Source of the DNA: Gnetum montanum
Lineage: Eukaryota; Streptophyta; Gnetopsida; Gnetales; Gnetaceae
Direction: 5' to 3'
DNA length: 64,000 bases
Assembly: GCA_015680685.1 (NCBI GenBank)
Contig: MNCI01022355.1
Location: 555,262-619,261 of the forward strand
Shown here: piece after piece, positions 12,318 through 24,369 of the stretch
Numbering within the stretch: position 1 is the stretch's first letter
Layout: every line of letters starts with the position of its first letter
Made by a program: the position numbers and the translations under genes
The notes under the pieces: model-generated
Told to the model about the DNA's origin: nothing
Database searches by the model: none
The model's input: the letters and a program-made list of their open reading frames with translations, nothing else

Positions 12318-12352
12318 TACCACCATGACTAACTGAAAGCTCATCCTCAAGT
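12318..12352 (-). promoter_or_regulatory. Conserved pre-LTR block with polypurine tract (element F)
   Basis: On the minus strand CTTGAGGATGAGCTTTCAG leads to TGGTGGTA just before the LTR. The same block stands before the LTRs at 32508, 36293 and 39118, so it is a family signal for plus-strand DNA priming. Confidence 0.7.
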
Positions 12353-12524
12353 GAAAAAAAGTAGGATTGAGCTTCTTACAAATTTTGGAAGGTATAGAAC
12401 CACAAACTAACTGGCTCACTAACTATCCTAGGTGCCTGATTGTATGGATTTATAATGATTACAAAAATGAATGTTCAAGAAAACAAAATTGAACATCTTT
12501 TTCAAAATTAGACAATTAGAAATC

Positions 12525-15395
12525 CTATGATGACTGAAGATGAAGAGAAGATCAAATAGTGTTAGGAGGTGGAGTCTCCTAGGATGTTGAAGGACCTTCT
12601 CCTAGCTTCAGTGTCCATGGCAGTGATGGTTGAGGCTGAGATAGTGGTTGCAGTTGTCTTGTTGCAGCTGCGACTTCTAGTGGAAGATAGAAGGCATCCA
12701 GTAGAACCTTCATCTTCTCTTTCATACTCTAGGGATTATACATAATTCACACAGCATCAACGATGTGAGTTGGTATAGGAACATCCCAAAGATAGCCATG
12801 GTCAGGAATAACTTTTTGACATTCATGAATCAGGTAGTGAATTGTTTACGTTCAATTTTGAATGTCCTAACAAGGTTTTTCCGCTCTTAGTAATCGTTCA
12901 CTCTTTTGGTTGGGTTCTCTCAACAATTGATCTTTGATCCATGAATTGGGCTATGTGAACTTCAAGCTCAGCATTAGCTATTTCCAGCTTTTACTTTGTG
13001 TCCTTATGGTGCTTTAACTTTATCTCATATAGGAGGTATGATTTGGCCGCTTGTTTCTCTAGTTATGATCACAAACTTTTGGCAATTAGCATTGCCAAGT
13101 TTGCATATCAAAGGTTAGCTAACTCCATATACTCTATCATCTTCTTGATCTGCAACTCTTTTAGGTGGATTTTAGCTTTGTTGTAGGCATTTTATCCATC
13201 AAAGATGGATTGCCACATGTCACCTCTTTGTTGGAGTTACTGGAGAGTCTTGTTCATCTTCGCCTTGTCCACTTGGATTTCCTTTCTATTGACTTCCTTG
13301 AGAAGCCCAACCTAGTCCCTGTAGTGATTATTGACTCATTCAAACTTTAGGATCTCATTTTTCCAAGAGGCTATCTCAATGGTTGATTTCTAGCAAAGCA
13401 CACAGACTTCTCCCATCCAGAGATTTCAATTTTCAATAGCTAATGTCCTCAAATCCATATTCACCTTGGCAAACTACTCTTCCCAGTCTCGCACAAATTT
13501 CACCATTTGATCTTTTTATGCCTCGACATTCTGCAGGTGGTGATTGTCTTTGATCAAAAGCAGATTCTCCTTGCAAACTTGTGATAGGTCCTTCTTGGTG
13601 TAGTAGGCCAAGGCCTCCAATATGGATGTGTTAAAGACCACCATCTCCTTTGCCTTCTTAGCCTTTTTAAATCTATTTTGAAGCTATAAGAAAGCTTCAT
13701 CCCTTGTTACTGCCTAGCTGAGAACCATGGGATCAACTAATTAGGCTCTCCATTTTGCAACCTTGGTAGCCAACTATTTATTTTTTGAGATGGCTACCTC
13801 GAGTTGGGCATTGGGAATGATGGACTTGCCCTTAGATTCCAATAGCTCTGATTGCATAGCAGTGATGTTATCCAGGAGATCAAAGATCTCCAAAAGCTAT
13901 TGCCTAGTACCCACCAATTAGTCTAACACCTTCTCCTATGGGGTTGCACTTAGCCTTCCACTTTCTTGTGTGAACATCTGCATGTCTGAGTGTAGCAATG
14001 TTTGGTATGGAAACTACAGGAGAGTTTAGTGCCTTTTCTACACAATCATTCATCACCTCTGTTGTTGTCTTCTATTTGTGATGTTGCATCACCAAGAAAG
14101 TTGTCCCCTCACCTTCCTCCAAGCATACTAAAATAGTGGCAACATTCCTAGAGATCTCTGGAAATTGTTGTTATCCTAGGATGGACACTGTCATCTCCTG
14201 GGTGCTTGGATTTGGCCTTATGGTTACCTACATCCTTTGTGCAAAGAACAATGACGTAGTCTCCTTGAACCAATTAATGGTTTAGGTAACTTCATTAAGG
14301 TGACTCAATGTTGGTTAGTAGATTAAAGGTTCCCCACCACTTACTCTTTCCTACTACTACTGTAGGATTGTTCACGGAGCTTCTGCATGCACTCAATGGC
14401 AGCATGAGCCTTTGACATTATTTCTTGGATTAGTGGTGGTGGTGGTTGCTCCTCTTCTTGCAGCTTGGTGGGTTCTTTATCCTTCATCATCTCTTGCCAA
14501 GATGTAGTAGGAGCATGATGAAGCACATTGTTGGCATAATGAGGTATGCCTTCCATTTTGCATAATTTTTTGATGAGGCATGGAAAGGGGAGTGTCTTTC
14601 TCCCATGCTCATTTTCTTTGAAATTTTTCTTAATTTCTAGGAATATGAGCTATGAAAGGTTGACTAGGAATTTACCTCTTAGAGAAACACATGCATGAGT
14701 AGAGAAGGCTATGATTTTGCTCAACCTTACCATCAGGTTTAGGTTGTAGGCCACAATTTTGAAGTAGACTATACTTCTTATGATCCACTCCATAACACTA
14801 TTGGACCCAATCCTTCTTAACATCTAGGTCTACCTACATTGAGATTTTTACCAAAGTTGCCTTTGTATTAGGTAACCCAAGGGCCCCTTAAATGGCCTCA
14901 ACTAAATAAGACATACTGATTTCCTTGATCTTGACCATGGAATCTGCTTGTCTATTATTCTAGAAGAGGTACGGCTCTTCCATGTACCACTCCCTACTAG
15001 ATGTGAAGATAGGACACATGGGAGAGGCTTGCAGCTAATATTTGACCTCTTTTGATGCCAAGTTCAAGAAGGAACCAAAGTTAAGTTCTTGAAGAATTGC
15101 TCTTTGGACCTTCTTAGTGCAAATTTACCTTAAGCAGGCCTCAATTAAGGTGATTTCCAGGTTTGTTCTAGGTCTAAGAACCGTGTCTTGCTATGATTGA
15201 CCAATTTTAGATATGGAAATTTGGTGAATAGGTTCCACTTCAGGCTCCTCTTGAAGAGGTTCTGTTGCATGAGTTTCAGCTACTTATTCTTAGAGCTATT
15301 GAGGCTACTAACCTCTTTTGTTAGTTGGTCACTTGTCCCTTGGTTGGAATGGCCCTTCCTCTTGCGATCTTTTGACTTTCAATGTCATTTGTAAT
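12525..15395 (-). pseudogene. Extra ORF of gypsy element F: PF20167-like domain plus long coiled coil, about 955 codons
   Basis: Between the integrase remnant and the 3' LTR, one minus-strand frame is readable from about 15395 to 12920, with a shift near 12900 and an end near 12525. It has dozens of stops, but the first 2.4 kb show no indel. The N-terminal half holds EACLR, then REWYMEEPYLF, EQNHSLLYSCMCFSKR and TPLPCLIKKLCKMEGI (14600-14530). The last fits the L-PFP-x-LI-x-x-LC-x-x-x-G ending of PF20167-like plant transposon proteins. A Pro/Glu/Gln-rich hinge (14470-14410) is followed by some 400 codons with coiled-coil character (Glu, Lys, Gln, Leu; 13850-12920), then a Gln/Pro tail ending PPPNTI. 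Extra ORFs between pol and the 3' LTR are known in plant Ty3/gypsy elements; their function is unknown. Most stops are one transition from Gln, Arg or Trp codons. Confidence 0.65.
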
Positions 15396-15499
15396 CAAAA
15401 AATAACTAAGGATTAGCTTTTAATTTGTAACTTAGAACACTTTGATACCTTGTCTCCTTGGCTAGTTACACTTAGGCTAAGTCGTAATTATGAAGGATT

Positions 15500-16900
15500 G
15501 ATTATTTTAATATTATTTTATTTGAATAGCTACCTAAGTTCATTGGTAGGGCTTAACTTACACGAGTTAGTGATCTTTAATATTATTTTATTAGTTAAAA
15601 CTTGTGGAAGTTAGAAAAAGTTCAAAAAAATTTCTATCAAAAACCTATGGTTTATGGCCCCCATGATGTAAATCTCACCTCTAGTAGCAATAGGATTGAA
15701 GAACAAAGTGATTTGGATAAGTGGATAGAAAGTTATGGACTTGGGAAAGCTTTGGGCTTTAAAAACTACAAAAGCTCCCTTTGGGAAGGACTATGTAAGT
15801 AGTCCTTCCCATAGCAGGCTCATGCCTTTAATGTCCTTGCATGCCCTCAAACCAAGGAGTCTGTGGGCTTCAAGGATGATTAATGGTTGTGGATCATTAA
15901 AAACCAAATCACCAAAGAAATGATCAAAGAATTTAAATTGTCTACCAAAAGAACCCATCGAAACCTTCATGAAAAGAGGCAATGAGGTGGTATATGGAAA
16001 CAATAGGTGGGAGAGAGAGAATATGGAATGAAGCTCCACATGTTGGTCACATGAATTCTATTTTGGAAGATGTGGTTAATATGACCAAAGAACTTAGTGA
16101 CTTCGCATTGACACATTAGACCATTCCACCCCCAAGGTACAAGAACATCCTGCAGACCACTCATCATTCCTGAGAAAGAAGAAAAAAGAAGTAGGAAGGG
16201 AAAAGAATCTTAGTTAGAGGGATGTCTTTAGGCATGGGTAACATGTCTTTCCAGCCCCATAACTAGTGCTTACAGCCTTTTATTGTGTCTAAGGTATGTG
16301 CTTTCAATTTCTGTTATGTTTTTTTTTTAAAAGTGGGAACCACACCATACAAAAATATTTCTTCCTATTTATTTCTTGATGGAGGAATGGTAGGTAATCC
16401 ATGGACATACTCATGCAACCCTAGATGGCAAGCAAGTACAAAAGTGACAAATCCCCTTAAATTCACACCCTTGTCCATCCACTTAATTTATCTCAAGTTT
16501 GGAAACTACAAAGGTTACTAATTTGTTATAAGTTTTTATTAAGAGGGGCCTCATATTTTAAAAATGAGAAAACATCATAGAGTTATGTGAAGTGGTAGAT
16601 GATGTGGATTCACTGCTTGTTATCATGAAAAAAAATCAATGTCACATTAGTAAATGTCAAAATTTTAAAATGAAATCCAATCTCTTGTAATCAAATAAAA
16701 AATGAAGTTCTAAACCACCATCAATTAGTAGTTGTAGTTGGCTTTAAAGTCCTGAAGGAAATAAAGAAAAATAAAGGGATGTAAGAGAAATTCAAATAAA
16801 GAAAAATATATAGAAAAAATTGTAAAAGACTTAAGAAAATAGAAAACATACTATAGACGATGTAAAAAAAATTAACAACTGAGAAGCCATTTTATAGGAT
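15500..16900 (-). mobile_element. 3' noncoding region of gypsy element F
   Basis: Non-coding. Words such as AACCAAGGAGTCTGTGGGCT (15850-15869), CCATAACTAGTGCTTACAG (16257-16275) and GGGAACCACACCAT (16334-16347) recur in the same orientation at 37.2-37.9 and 39.8-40.5 kb, and inverted in element A between integrase and the 3' LTR (31.1-31.8 kb). This is the family's untranslated segment after integrase. Confidence 0.6.
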
Positions 16901-16929
16901 CTTAATATGGATGGCCATCTTCCCGATGA

Positions 16930-17760
16930 CTAAGTGGGAAGGGGGAGATCCGAAAGATCAAGTGTGCTTGTCCATTGGTTGAGGCATTATGTTCACTAGT
17001 TATCTTTGGTTCTAGGAAAGGTTTTAATTATTGAGTGTTGACCAAAATTTTTTATTTGGGTTGGTAGGATTGTAGATCATCATGACCCTAGATGGGAAGT
17101 TTTCATAAATGATGTAAGGGTCCTCCCATAGCATTTGGAATTTTATTCGTTGTGGAACATGCATGGTGTTCTAGTAGAGCACCTTATCTCCTAGTTGAAA
17201 CTTTACTTTCCTAATCCTAAGGTTGTGTGATCGTTTATTGTATGCCTTATGCACTTTGTTTGATGTTAGGGCTACTAATCAATTGTCATATAGCATGTTG
17301 AGAGTCATTAGTCTTTCTTTCTATGCTAGACTTAAGTCTAGGCTAAGGTCACATGCTATTGAAAGTGTACAAAGTTGTGCTTGGATAGGAAGTGTTGGAA
17401 GCTTCTTGTACATGAGCTCATAGGAAGAGTATCCTATAGGAAGTTTCCATGTTGAATGATAAACCCAAAGGACATTGTTGAGTTTAGAGCTCCAGTCCAT
17501 CCTATATTTACTAATCGTTTGTGTTAGTATTTTGGTTATCTCCTTATTAGTGACCTCGACTTAATTATTGGCCTGGGGGTGGTATGAAGTTGTTAATTTA
17601 TGTTCAACCCCTAAGCACTACATGGGGTTACGAAAAGTGGCACCTGTGAAATGTGTCCAATTATCAGAGATAAGTGCCCCTGGCACACCAAACATATTTA
17701 CAACATATTGATGTACCACAATGGTTTTCTACAAGAAAAGGCAAGAATTTCTACTTCTCT
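16930..17760 (-). pseudogene. Ty3/gypsy integrase, C-terminal half (element F)
   Basis: Minus strand from about 17755. SDNWTHFTGATF holds the second catalytic Asp of the D-D-E core, YHPQANN the loop before the Glu, and NKEITKILTQTISKYR the helix after it. Further on LRIRKVKFQLGDKVLY marks the C-terminal domain that binds DNA, close to the version in element A at 30.3 kb. The N-terminal zinc finger, RNase H and RT are absent: homology stops at about 17760, so element F is 5'-truncated here. Several stops are present. Confidence 0.8.
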
Positions 17761-18001
17761 GAAGAATAAAGGCATCCATGAAATTACGTGAGTATGTGAT
17801 GCAATGGTAAAACTAGGGTTATTGTTGCTTCTTTTTCTTCTTGAATTTGAACATCACATTTGAGAAAAGAAGAAACAGTAACATTAGTTTTGTAGTGACA
17901 CCACATTGGTTTTCTTCAAAGATGGCAAGGAGCATTTTTGATATGTTTCCTCATTGTTGAATACTTTGCAACTACGCAATATTTATACGTCATTTAGGTT
18001 A

Positions 18002-18142
18002 AAGTAATGAATGGTAAATATTTCAACCATGTAAACAAGTTTCTATAAAGATCATATGTTAATGGTGCAATGGTGAAGTAATGAAAGGTGAATATTTTAA
18101 CCATGTAAAAGATTTTCTATAAAGATCGTATGTTAATGGTGC
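18002..18142. repeat. Tandem duplication, period 74 bp
   Basis: 18002-18068 and 18076-18142 both run AAGTAATGAA...TATGTTAATGGTGC with a handful of differences. Non-coding. The rest of 17770-18640 is AT-rich and unassigned. Confidence 0.85.
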
Positions 18143-18639
18143 TTCAGCATAATGGGAAGAGGTTGAAAAAGCAACTGTAGGAATTAGAAATCATTATACA
18201 AAATTTTATGATGGTGAGAACTTGTTATGGGTGTGGGAACCTTATACCTTTCAACTATACATATACTCTATCTACTCAACATAACCCATAATTTACATAA
18301 ATGATAACTTTATTCTTGTATTTATGGAAACATATAAGGAATAAAACTTATAACATAATAAAAGTAAAACTAAATGCATTTAATAAAATATCCTAATATA
18401 TTATTATATAAAAGTATTCCAACCAAGAGCAATGTAATCATAAAAGATATAATAGAGCTATAATTTTGAACAATGACATTAAATTATTTAAATAATTATC
18501 AATGTGGCTTGCTCAAATTTTATTGTTAGTAAACTAAAATAAATTCAACATGAGCTTTCCAACTAGAATTTGAAGAATTATTTTTCTAACAAAAATACTA
18601 AGATCCTATAATACTAATTATTATTTTTAGTACTTATGC

Positions 18640-18830
18640 TCAATGTTACTAGGCATTGTCATTTGAAGTGCTGGTAAGTTTCTTATTTCTCAAGTCAAAA
18701 GACATAGGCTTAAGCCTCAACAAAACCATTTGAAGATATTAGACTTTCACTCATCTTGGGATACTGCTTGATGAGATGAGTATTGAGGCTATAGGTAATG
18801 ATCCTTATGTTCAATGTTACTTTTACTTAA
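18640..18830 (+). mobile_element. Possible tRNA-derived SINE
   Basis: CTTATTTCTCAAGT (18682-18695) followed by AGGCTTAAGCCTCAAC, which resembles a decayed B box. A related unit lies inverted at 20505-20690. Assignment rests on the two-copy similarity and the box-like motif only. Confidence 0.35.
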
Positions 18831-18951
18831 AAAGAGAATATTAAAAAAAACTTTTATTATTGTTTACTAATATATATTCACATACTATGATGCATTAGAT
18901 ATTCTCTAATAATATTCCTTAAGAGGAAACAACTACTCTAATATAAAATCA

Positions 18952-19435
18952 TATCATCATCATCCTATCCTTGTCCCAATAAAATAGGGTTAGCTACATG
19001 AGTTCTATTTCACCATTCATCTCTATGAAGAGCTTGATCTTTGCTTATTTGCTATTTACTCAAATCCGCTTCAAATGGTTTTTTCTATGTCATTTTAATC
19101 TTCATTTTGGTGTCTTTCCTATAACAGTGATATAGAAACCTTTTTTTTTATAGTCTTGTGTTATAATCTTCTTTGCATATGTCGAAACCATCTAAGATGT
19201 CATTCGTGCAACTTATTTGAGATATAAGCCACTTCAAGTCTTCCTAAAATGTCTATATTGTGTAGTTTGCCTCTTTTAGTAACATTCAACATGCATCAAA
19301 GAATTTGTATTTTTTCCATACTAACTTATTATTCATGTCTTTTATATATTTTCTAACATTCCATATCATACAAGATAGCAAACCTAATTACTGTCCTATA
19401 AAATGTTTATAGCAACAAGGTGCTCAGAAGACTTG
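18952..19435 (-). pseudogene. RTE-type LINE, 3' end of ORF and tail
   Basis: On the minus strand the translation follows the C terminus of plant RTE reverse transcriptase: a Y-x-M-E-C motif near 19365, then LEVAYISNKLHE and LRWFRHMQRR (19235-19165; the consensus is LRWFGHVxRR). The conserved ending read as GTRIG (about 18970) is followed by a short ATG repeat (ATGATGATG, 18965-18955), the simple-repeat tail typical of RTE insertions. The catalytic part of RT is not present, as expected for a 5'-truncated LINE insertion. Stops and shifts are frequent. Confidence 0.75.
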
Positions 19436-20504
19436 GTTTGATGAAGATCCTTATTATTAATATTTTTTTGGAATCTGATTCCCTCCTTCCCCCAACAAAA
19501 AGAGCACAAAATAAATAAATAAATAAGAAAAAGCCTTTAAGCCTTCAACTCAACCAAAAGTCCAACTTCATTAAATCAAATTAATTACAAAAATAGATTC
19601 TATATTTAATATTTTTACTCTCTTAACTCACTAGCTACATTTTTAAATAAGAAGCAAGTTAGTACATATGATTGTGTAGGAGCCTACTATTAAACATTTT
19701 TATTCAATTAGAAGAAAAAGAACCATGGTGCTAGGGCCACAAGCATGGGTATTTTTTTTGTACAACATGTTAGTACATGCATAACAAGAAGCATAAATGA
19801 CATGAGTTCTCATCATACCATCATCAAATAGTCATAAAATTTGGAGATTATCATCCATTACAAATATGAAAATGTTTTCATGTTTATTGAAATCTATATT
19901 CAATTTGTATCATTTAAAATATTTCCTACCAGAATTATTAATTTTAGATTTCATCATATAGGCCTAAATCTCATTGTTACCAAACCATGTTTAATATATC
20001 ATCTAATATTAGTCATTCAACTACTTTGTCACAAAACTACTAAACTTCTAGAGTTTTAAGCCTATTAAAAACTACATTGCATTGCTATCAAATCTCACTC
20101 TTTCTTGGAGATCATTATTTCTTTCTTGAAAGAATTATTAATGCTTTGTCAAGCAAATCATTATTGAAAATGCTCTGATTATTACTTTTGGATATATCAC
20201 GACATCAAGACAATCCATACATGATTCATATCATCCTAAGCCATAGATTAGTTTAAATGAACACATATGAACATATGTAAAAATCAAGAGCAATTTCCAA
20301 GCACACTTCTTTACATCTGTAGATTTTTTTCCTAAATAACCAAAATCCCTATTAATAAAAAGTTAAATGTATCTACTACTGTAAATGGTCCATCTTCCAT
20401 TGTCAAATTTTTTTCTTTGTTGTTACTTTAAAAACTCATTAAAGTTATAAAAAATAAATAGAAAATGAGAACTTACAAATAAATCTTTTAAAAAAGGGTC
20501 ATAA
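19436..20504. other. No gene; AT-rich DNA
   Basis: Homopolymer runs and short AT-rich words only. A 72-codon plus-strand frame at 19841-20059 is hydrophobic and looks fortuitous. Confidence 0.4.
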
Positions 20505-20690
20505 CCTAGAGGCCCAATGTTTATCCTACTAGTATGGGGTCCTAGAAGGATAGTGGATGAATAAAAGAGTAACCTCTTTCTAGTGGCTTTCCCGAACCTC
20601 GAACCTAAGTTTTACAACTTGAGAAATAAGCACCTTACTATAACTTTAAGTGGTGGTTGCTAAACCTATAAATAAATCTAATTTCTAAAA
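20505..20690 (-). mobile_element. Possible tRNA-derived SINE (second copy)
   Basis: On the minus strand CTTATTTCTCAAGTTG is followed by TTAGGTTCGAGGTTCGGG, close to a B box, and a tail with CTAGGACCCCATACTAGT. The tail resembles 10985-10930. Confidence 0.4.
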
Positions 20691-21479
20691 ATACTTTGTT
20701 GAACCTATGTTTAATTTGGATTTCAAAGCCATTAACACACATATAAGATTTAGAAGATAAGACGTTGAAAGAATAAGATTAAAATGGAAAATTTTAAACT
20801 ATTGAATTCTTAGAATGATTGAGGCTCACATACATGAACCAAAATAAATAAAAATTATTAACATTTTTTTTAGGTTAACTCTTTTTATAAACATTTTTCT
20901 TGGAAACAAAGAGTGCAATTGTTACATCCAAATTCTTTGAGCTCAAATATAATGTTAGGTGATAGTAATGAAAATTAATTATCATATTTTGCAAGCCACT
21001 TTTCCAATACTAATACTTTACATGCATACCTTTATTTTAATAAAAAAATTTAGTTGAAATTATTTTGAATCAACACATCACTACCATAAATAGTTGCTAA
21101 CAAACATGATTTGCATGTAACTACAAAAATTTTTATTCATAATCAACATAATCAATAACAATTATTATGGAAAATATGCTTATATGTTCAATGATTGATT
21201 CGGTATAGCTTAGGATGATGAATCATGTACAAGTTGTCCTTGCCATGGCAAGATATGCTAAAAAGTAATCACTAGTCAAATTATTGATAATGATTTATTA
21301 CAAGTTTATTACCGAATCATTAATATTCCTTCTTTGAAGGCAATAATGATATTCCTCTTTCTCAAATTGGGGTCTAGGTATGAGCCTTTAATATTGCATA
21401 TAGCAAGGGTAAATCCAACAATCACTAACTAGTCCCTCCCTTGGTGCTAACGCTATCATAACAATCCATTGATACCTAA
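20691..21479. other. No gene; flank of element B
   Basis: AT-rich unassigned DNA. 21480-21484 (CATCA) is the left target-site duplication of element B. Confidence 0.4.
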
Positions 21480-21484
21480 CATCA

Positions 21485-21768
21485 TGATGAGTGGTGGAGT
21501 ATCCCAACACTCTACCATACAAGTCATGAGTGCTAATGCATGACTAGATTGTAATCCTCGAATGGGCAATGTTATCATGCTATTAATTGAGTTTAAGTTC
21601 GTGTTCACTATCTTCCCACCTTAAGCTAGTGAAGTTCTAGTGTATTGATTAGCTCTTAGTGAGGCATATGATTGCTAATGTTGTTTTGGCTGTTAGTACT
21701 CATAATCATAGACATGATGAAAATGAATATTAATTCCTAAGTCTAAGTAACAATAGGAATGTAAATCT
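21485..21768 (-). repeat. Truncated 3' LTR of element B
   Basis: About 284 bp aligning with 33665-33948 at roughly 85 percent by eye. The left edge TGATGAGTGGTGG is complete; homology ends at about 21768, where reverse transcriptase sequence begins. Confidence 0.85.
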
Positions 21769-23431
21769 AGGACTTGGTCAAAAAATGGTAAGGGAAAATG
21801 ATCCTTGAATGTAGTAGAGTTCAACAGTCGGAAGTTGATGCACCCTCTCTACTTGTCTTTCTTCTTTGAAACAATTACTAAAGGATTGATCCATTTACTA
21901 TCCACAATGGAATATATGAATCCTACCTTTAGTAATTTTTCCAATTCTTGCTTAACTACTTCTTTAAGTTTTTTGTTAAGCCTCCATTGCAGTTGGCATC
22001 ATGCTTTCACCATTGAATCAATGTATATCTAATGTTGATAGATTCTTGGATCAATGCTAGTGATCTCATTGTAAGACCAAGCAAATGTTGTTGACCACTT
22101 GTTGACTACTTCTAACAACTTCTTATTTTTCTCCTTATCTAGGTTGGCATTAATTATGATCGGCTTCGAATTTTTTAAGAAAGCATATTCTAATGTCTTC
22201 GGTAGGGCCTTTAATTCTAACAGTTCTAGTTTAACTTTTTCTAGGATCTCTAATTGTTGTTCCCATTTTATCTCTTCTTCTTAACTTGCATGTGGATGGG
22301 GGTGTTTTCTTCTCAATTTTTCCAACTTATTAGTTTCTTATACATAGGCAATTATTATTTGGTTTATCGGTTTCATGTATTTGTTTGATTCTGTTTCACT
22401 ATCTGTAATTGCCATTGGGTGCCTTCTTGTTGAGTGGTTACCGCATACAAGCATTTTTCCATACACATTTCTTCAACATATTTGTTGCATGCTATATTAT
22501 CTTCATATTTGATTGTCCATATCTTCTGCACAAAACTACATCCATTATTGTTGTATGCAATACATGAAACTTATCTCTTTGAATAATGCTAGCTTCATCT
22601 TCCTTTAAGATTTCCAAGGACAAGCCTCTAATACCAAGATTAGCATCTATAGTGCTAAGCCAAGCCCTTCACATTATGATTGGGAACTATCCCTTATTTT
22701 TTCCTACATGAATAACTAGAAAATTAGTAGGGTAGGACCAGCCACTAATGGTAGTAATTACATCATCCACTTGTCCTAGTAGAACTATGATTGATTGGTT
22801 TGTAAGATCTAGCCTAATGTTGATTTTCTTTAACAATGGTAGATTCTAGGCTTGATACATGTCTTATGATATAATGTTCACCCATGATCCACAATCGAGA
22901 AGAGCCTTGCATGGTTTTTGACCTACTAGTTAAAAGTATACCAAGGGACTTCCTAGGTCTATTTTTTTTAAGGAAGTGCTCTTGCCTTAATCTAATGAGT
23001 AATGATCTAAGTTAGCATGAAAGTTATTACATTTGAATTAGACAATGATGGAAGCTTGTTATTTCTTGGAGGATTGGATGTGGATGGAGTTGAAGTAGAT
23101 GTGCTTTCCATCTTGTGAACCTTCTCTAGACTTGTTTAGAAGAATGATCATTTCCTGAATAGTGGTTCATGCATGATTGCCTCCTCTTGCATGTTAACTA
23201 CCCTAGTTATGTTCTTTTGCTGGGGCTTTGATGGTAGTTCTTCCTACATTATAGATGGTGGTATAGGTGGTAAAGGATTAGGTGGTTGACTAAATGAACT
23301 AGTTGCTTGTGGATGCATGTATTTATTAGAGTCCATCCTTGGAGGTGCAAGTCTAAGGTATTCAGTTGGATAGTATTAAGGAGTTTGAATTGCTATGTTT
23401 CCTAGAGAAATTGAACACTGGACATAGTATC
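21769..23431 (-). pseudogene. Gag end, aspartic protease and RT start of element B
   Basis: Minus strand. Pro- and His-rich gag tail (23430-23200) leads to protease around 22940-22600: ALLDCGSWVNIIS (active-site Asp kept, DSG changed to DCG) and later SGWSYPTNFLVIHVG. After a linker comes the RT fingers region: LEKLLKVGFIYSIVDSKWI, then FKDHFPLPFFDQVLD, at which point the sequence jumps into LTR. The same motifs occur in element A (FKDHFPLPFVDQVLD), so the two are close relatives. Stops are scattered. Confidence 0.8.
23427..23431. repeat. Target-site duplication, left (element A)
   Basis: GTATC, identical to 33328-33332 on the other side of the element. Confidence 0.85.
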
Positions 23432-24237
23432 TAATGAATAGCGATATCGAGTCCATGATATCAGAGCCTATCATGCGATGTCGGATACCCGATATCAAGA
23501 CTTGTCTCCTTGCCTATAAACAAGAGGTGGGCGCACTTGGTTTTGTAATAGTTAGCTAGACCCTTAGCCGAACTCTTGCCTTTTCTCCCTCCCTGAGTTA
23601 GAATTATTTCTGTGTGCTCATAGTAGGAGTCATAAAGTGAATGGATATTTATTTGAGCATTGTGTACCTAAGCACACCTTGTGTATGGCAATAAAGATGA
23701 ACTTTATGATAAACCTTGTAGCATCTAGAATAGATTAATTAGTGTTAATTGATGTTATTAAGTGCTTTCCTAGTTAATTAATGTCTTCCCTCACCCTACA
23801 CTTTCTTAAGTAAATACACTCAGTATGACTGCTTTGAGCATGTGTGTAATGCTTGGTAACCCAGTAACGATTAGTGTTTTGTAATCCCAACAATGTTGCA
23901 CTGGTTCAAGATGTGTATACCAAGTGGGAACAAATGCTGGTATTAGGATTAGTTAGAACTTAGTTAATGAGTAGTTAAGTTAAATTAGTCACTTAGTTAT
24001 CTCTCTCCTCCCTTATTGGCCAAGGACATAAAAACATAAAAGATATAAAAATCATATGCCTTAAGCTTACTTAACCATACAATCGTGACATATAAGTAAG
24101 TTTGGGAAGATAATGATTAACCAACATGTCCTTGTTCCATCAAGGCGCATAGGCACTTAGTGCTTGGAATTCGATTGGATCGTGCATGCACGCTCATATT
24201 CATATGGTTGAGCATAGGGATACCTTGCCACTCATCG
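23432..24237 (+). repeat. 5' LTR of element A
   Basis: 806 bp. Starts TAATGA (3' copy TGATGA) and ends CTCATCG (3' copy CTCATTA), both one-base decays of TG...CA. A GATATC-rich block (23442-23498) precedes a TATA box, CTATAAA at 23514-23520. Confidence 0.9.
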
Positions 24238-24238
24238 T

Positions 24239-24257
24239 TGGTGCCATTGCTAGGGAC
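24239..24257 (+). promoter_or_regulatory. Primer binding site, tRNA-Asp type (element A)
   Basis: TGGTGCCATTGCTAGGGA matches the complement of the plant tRNA-Asp 3' end, TGGCGCCGTTGCCGGGGA, except for four transitions, all at or next to CG in the ancestral site. Confidence 0.8.
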
Positions 24258-24369
24258 TTAGTTGTTTGTCTACTAATTAGAACTTAGGAAATCATTCACA
24301 TCATTGGAATGAATCCTTAGGGTTGGTTGAGAAAATGAAAACAATACATTGCACACTGAATAGACAAGT

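Noticed and set aside
17223-17423. 66-codon plus-strand frame
   Set aside because: It is the antisense shadow of integrase; the same shadow occurs opposite integrase of element A at 30278-30093.
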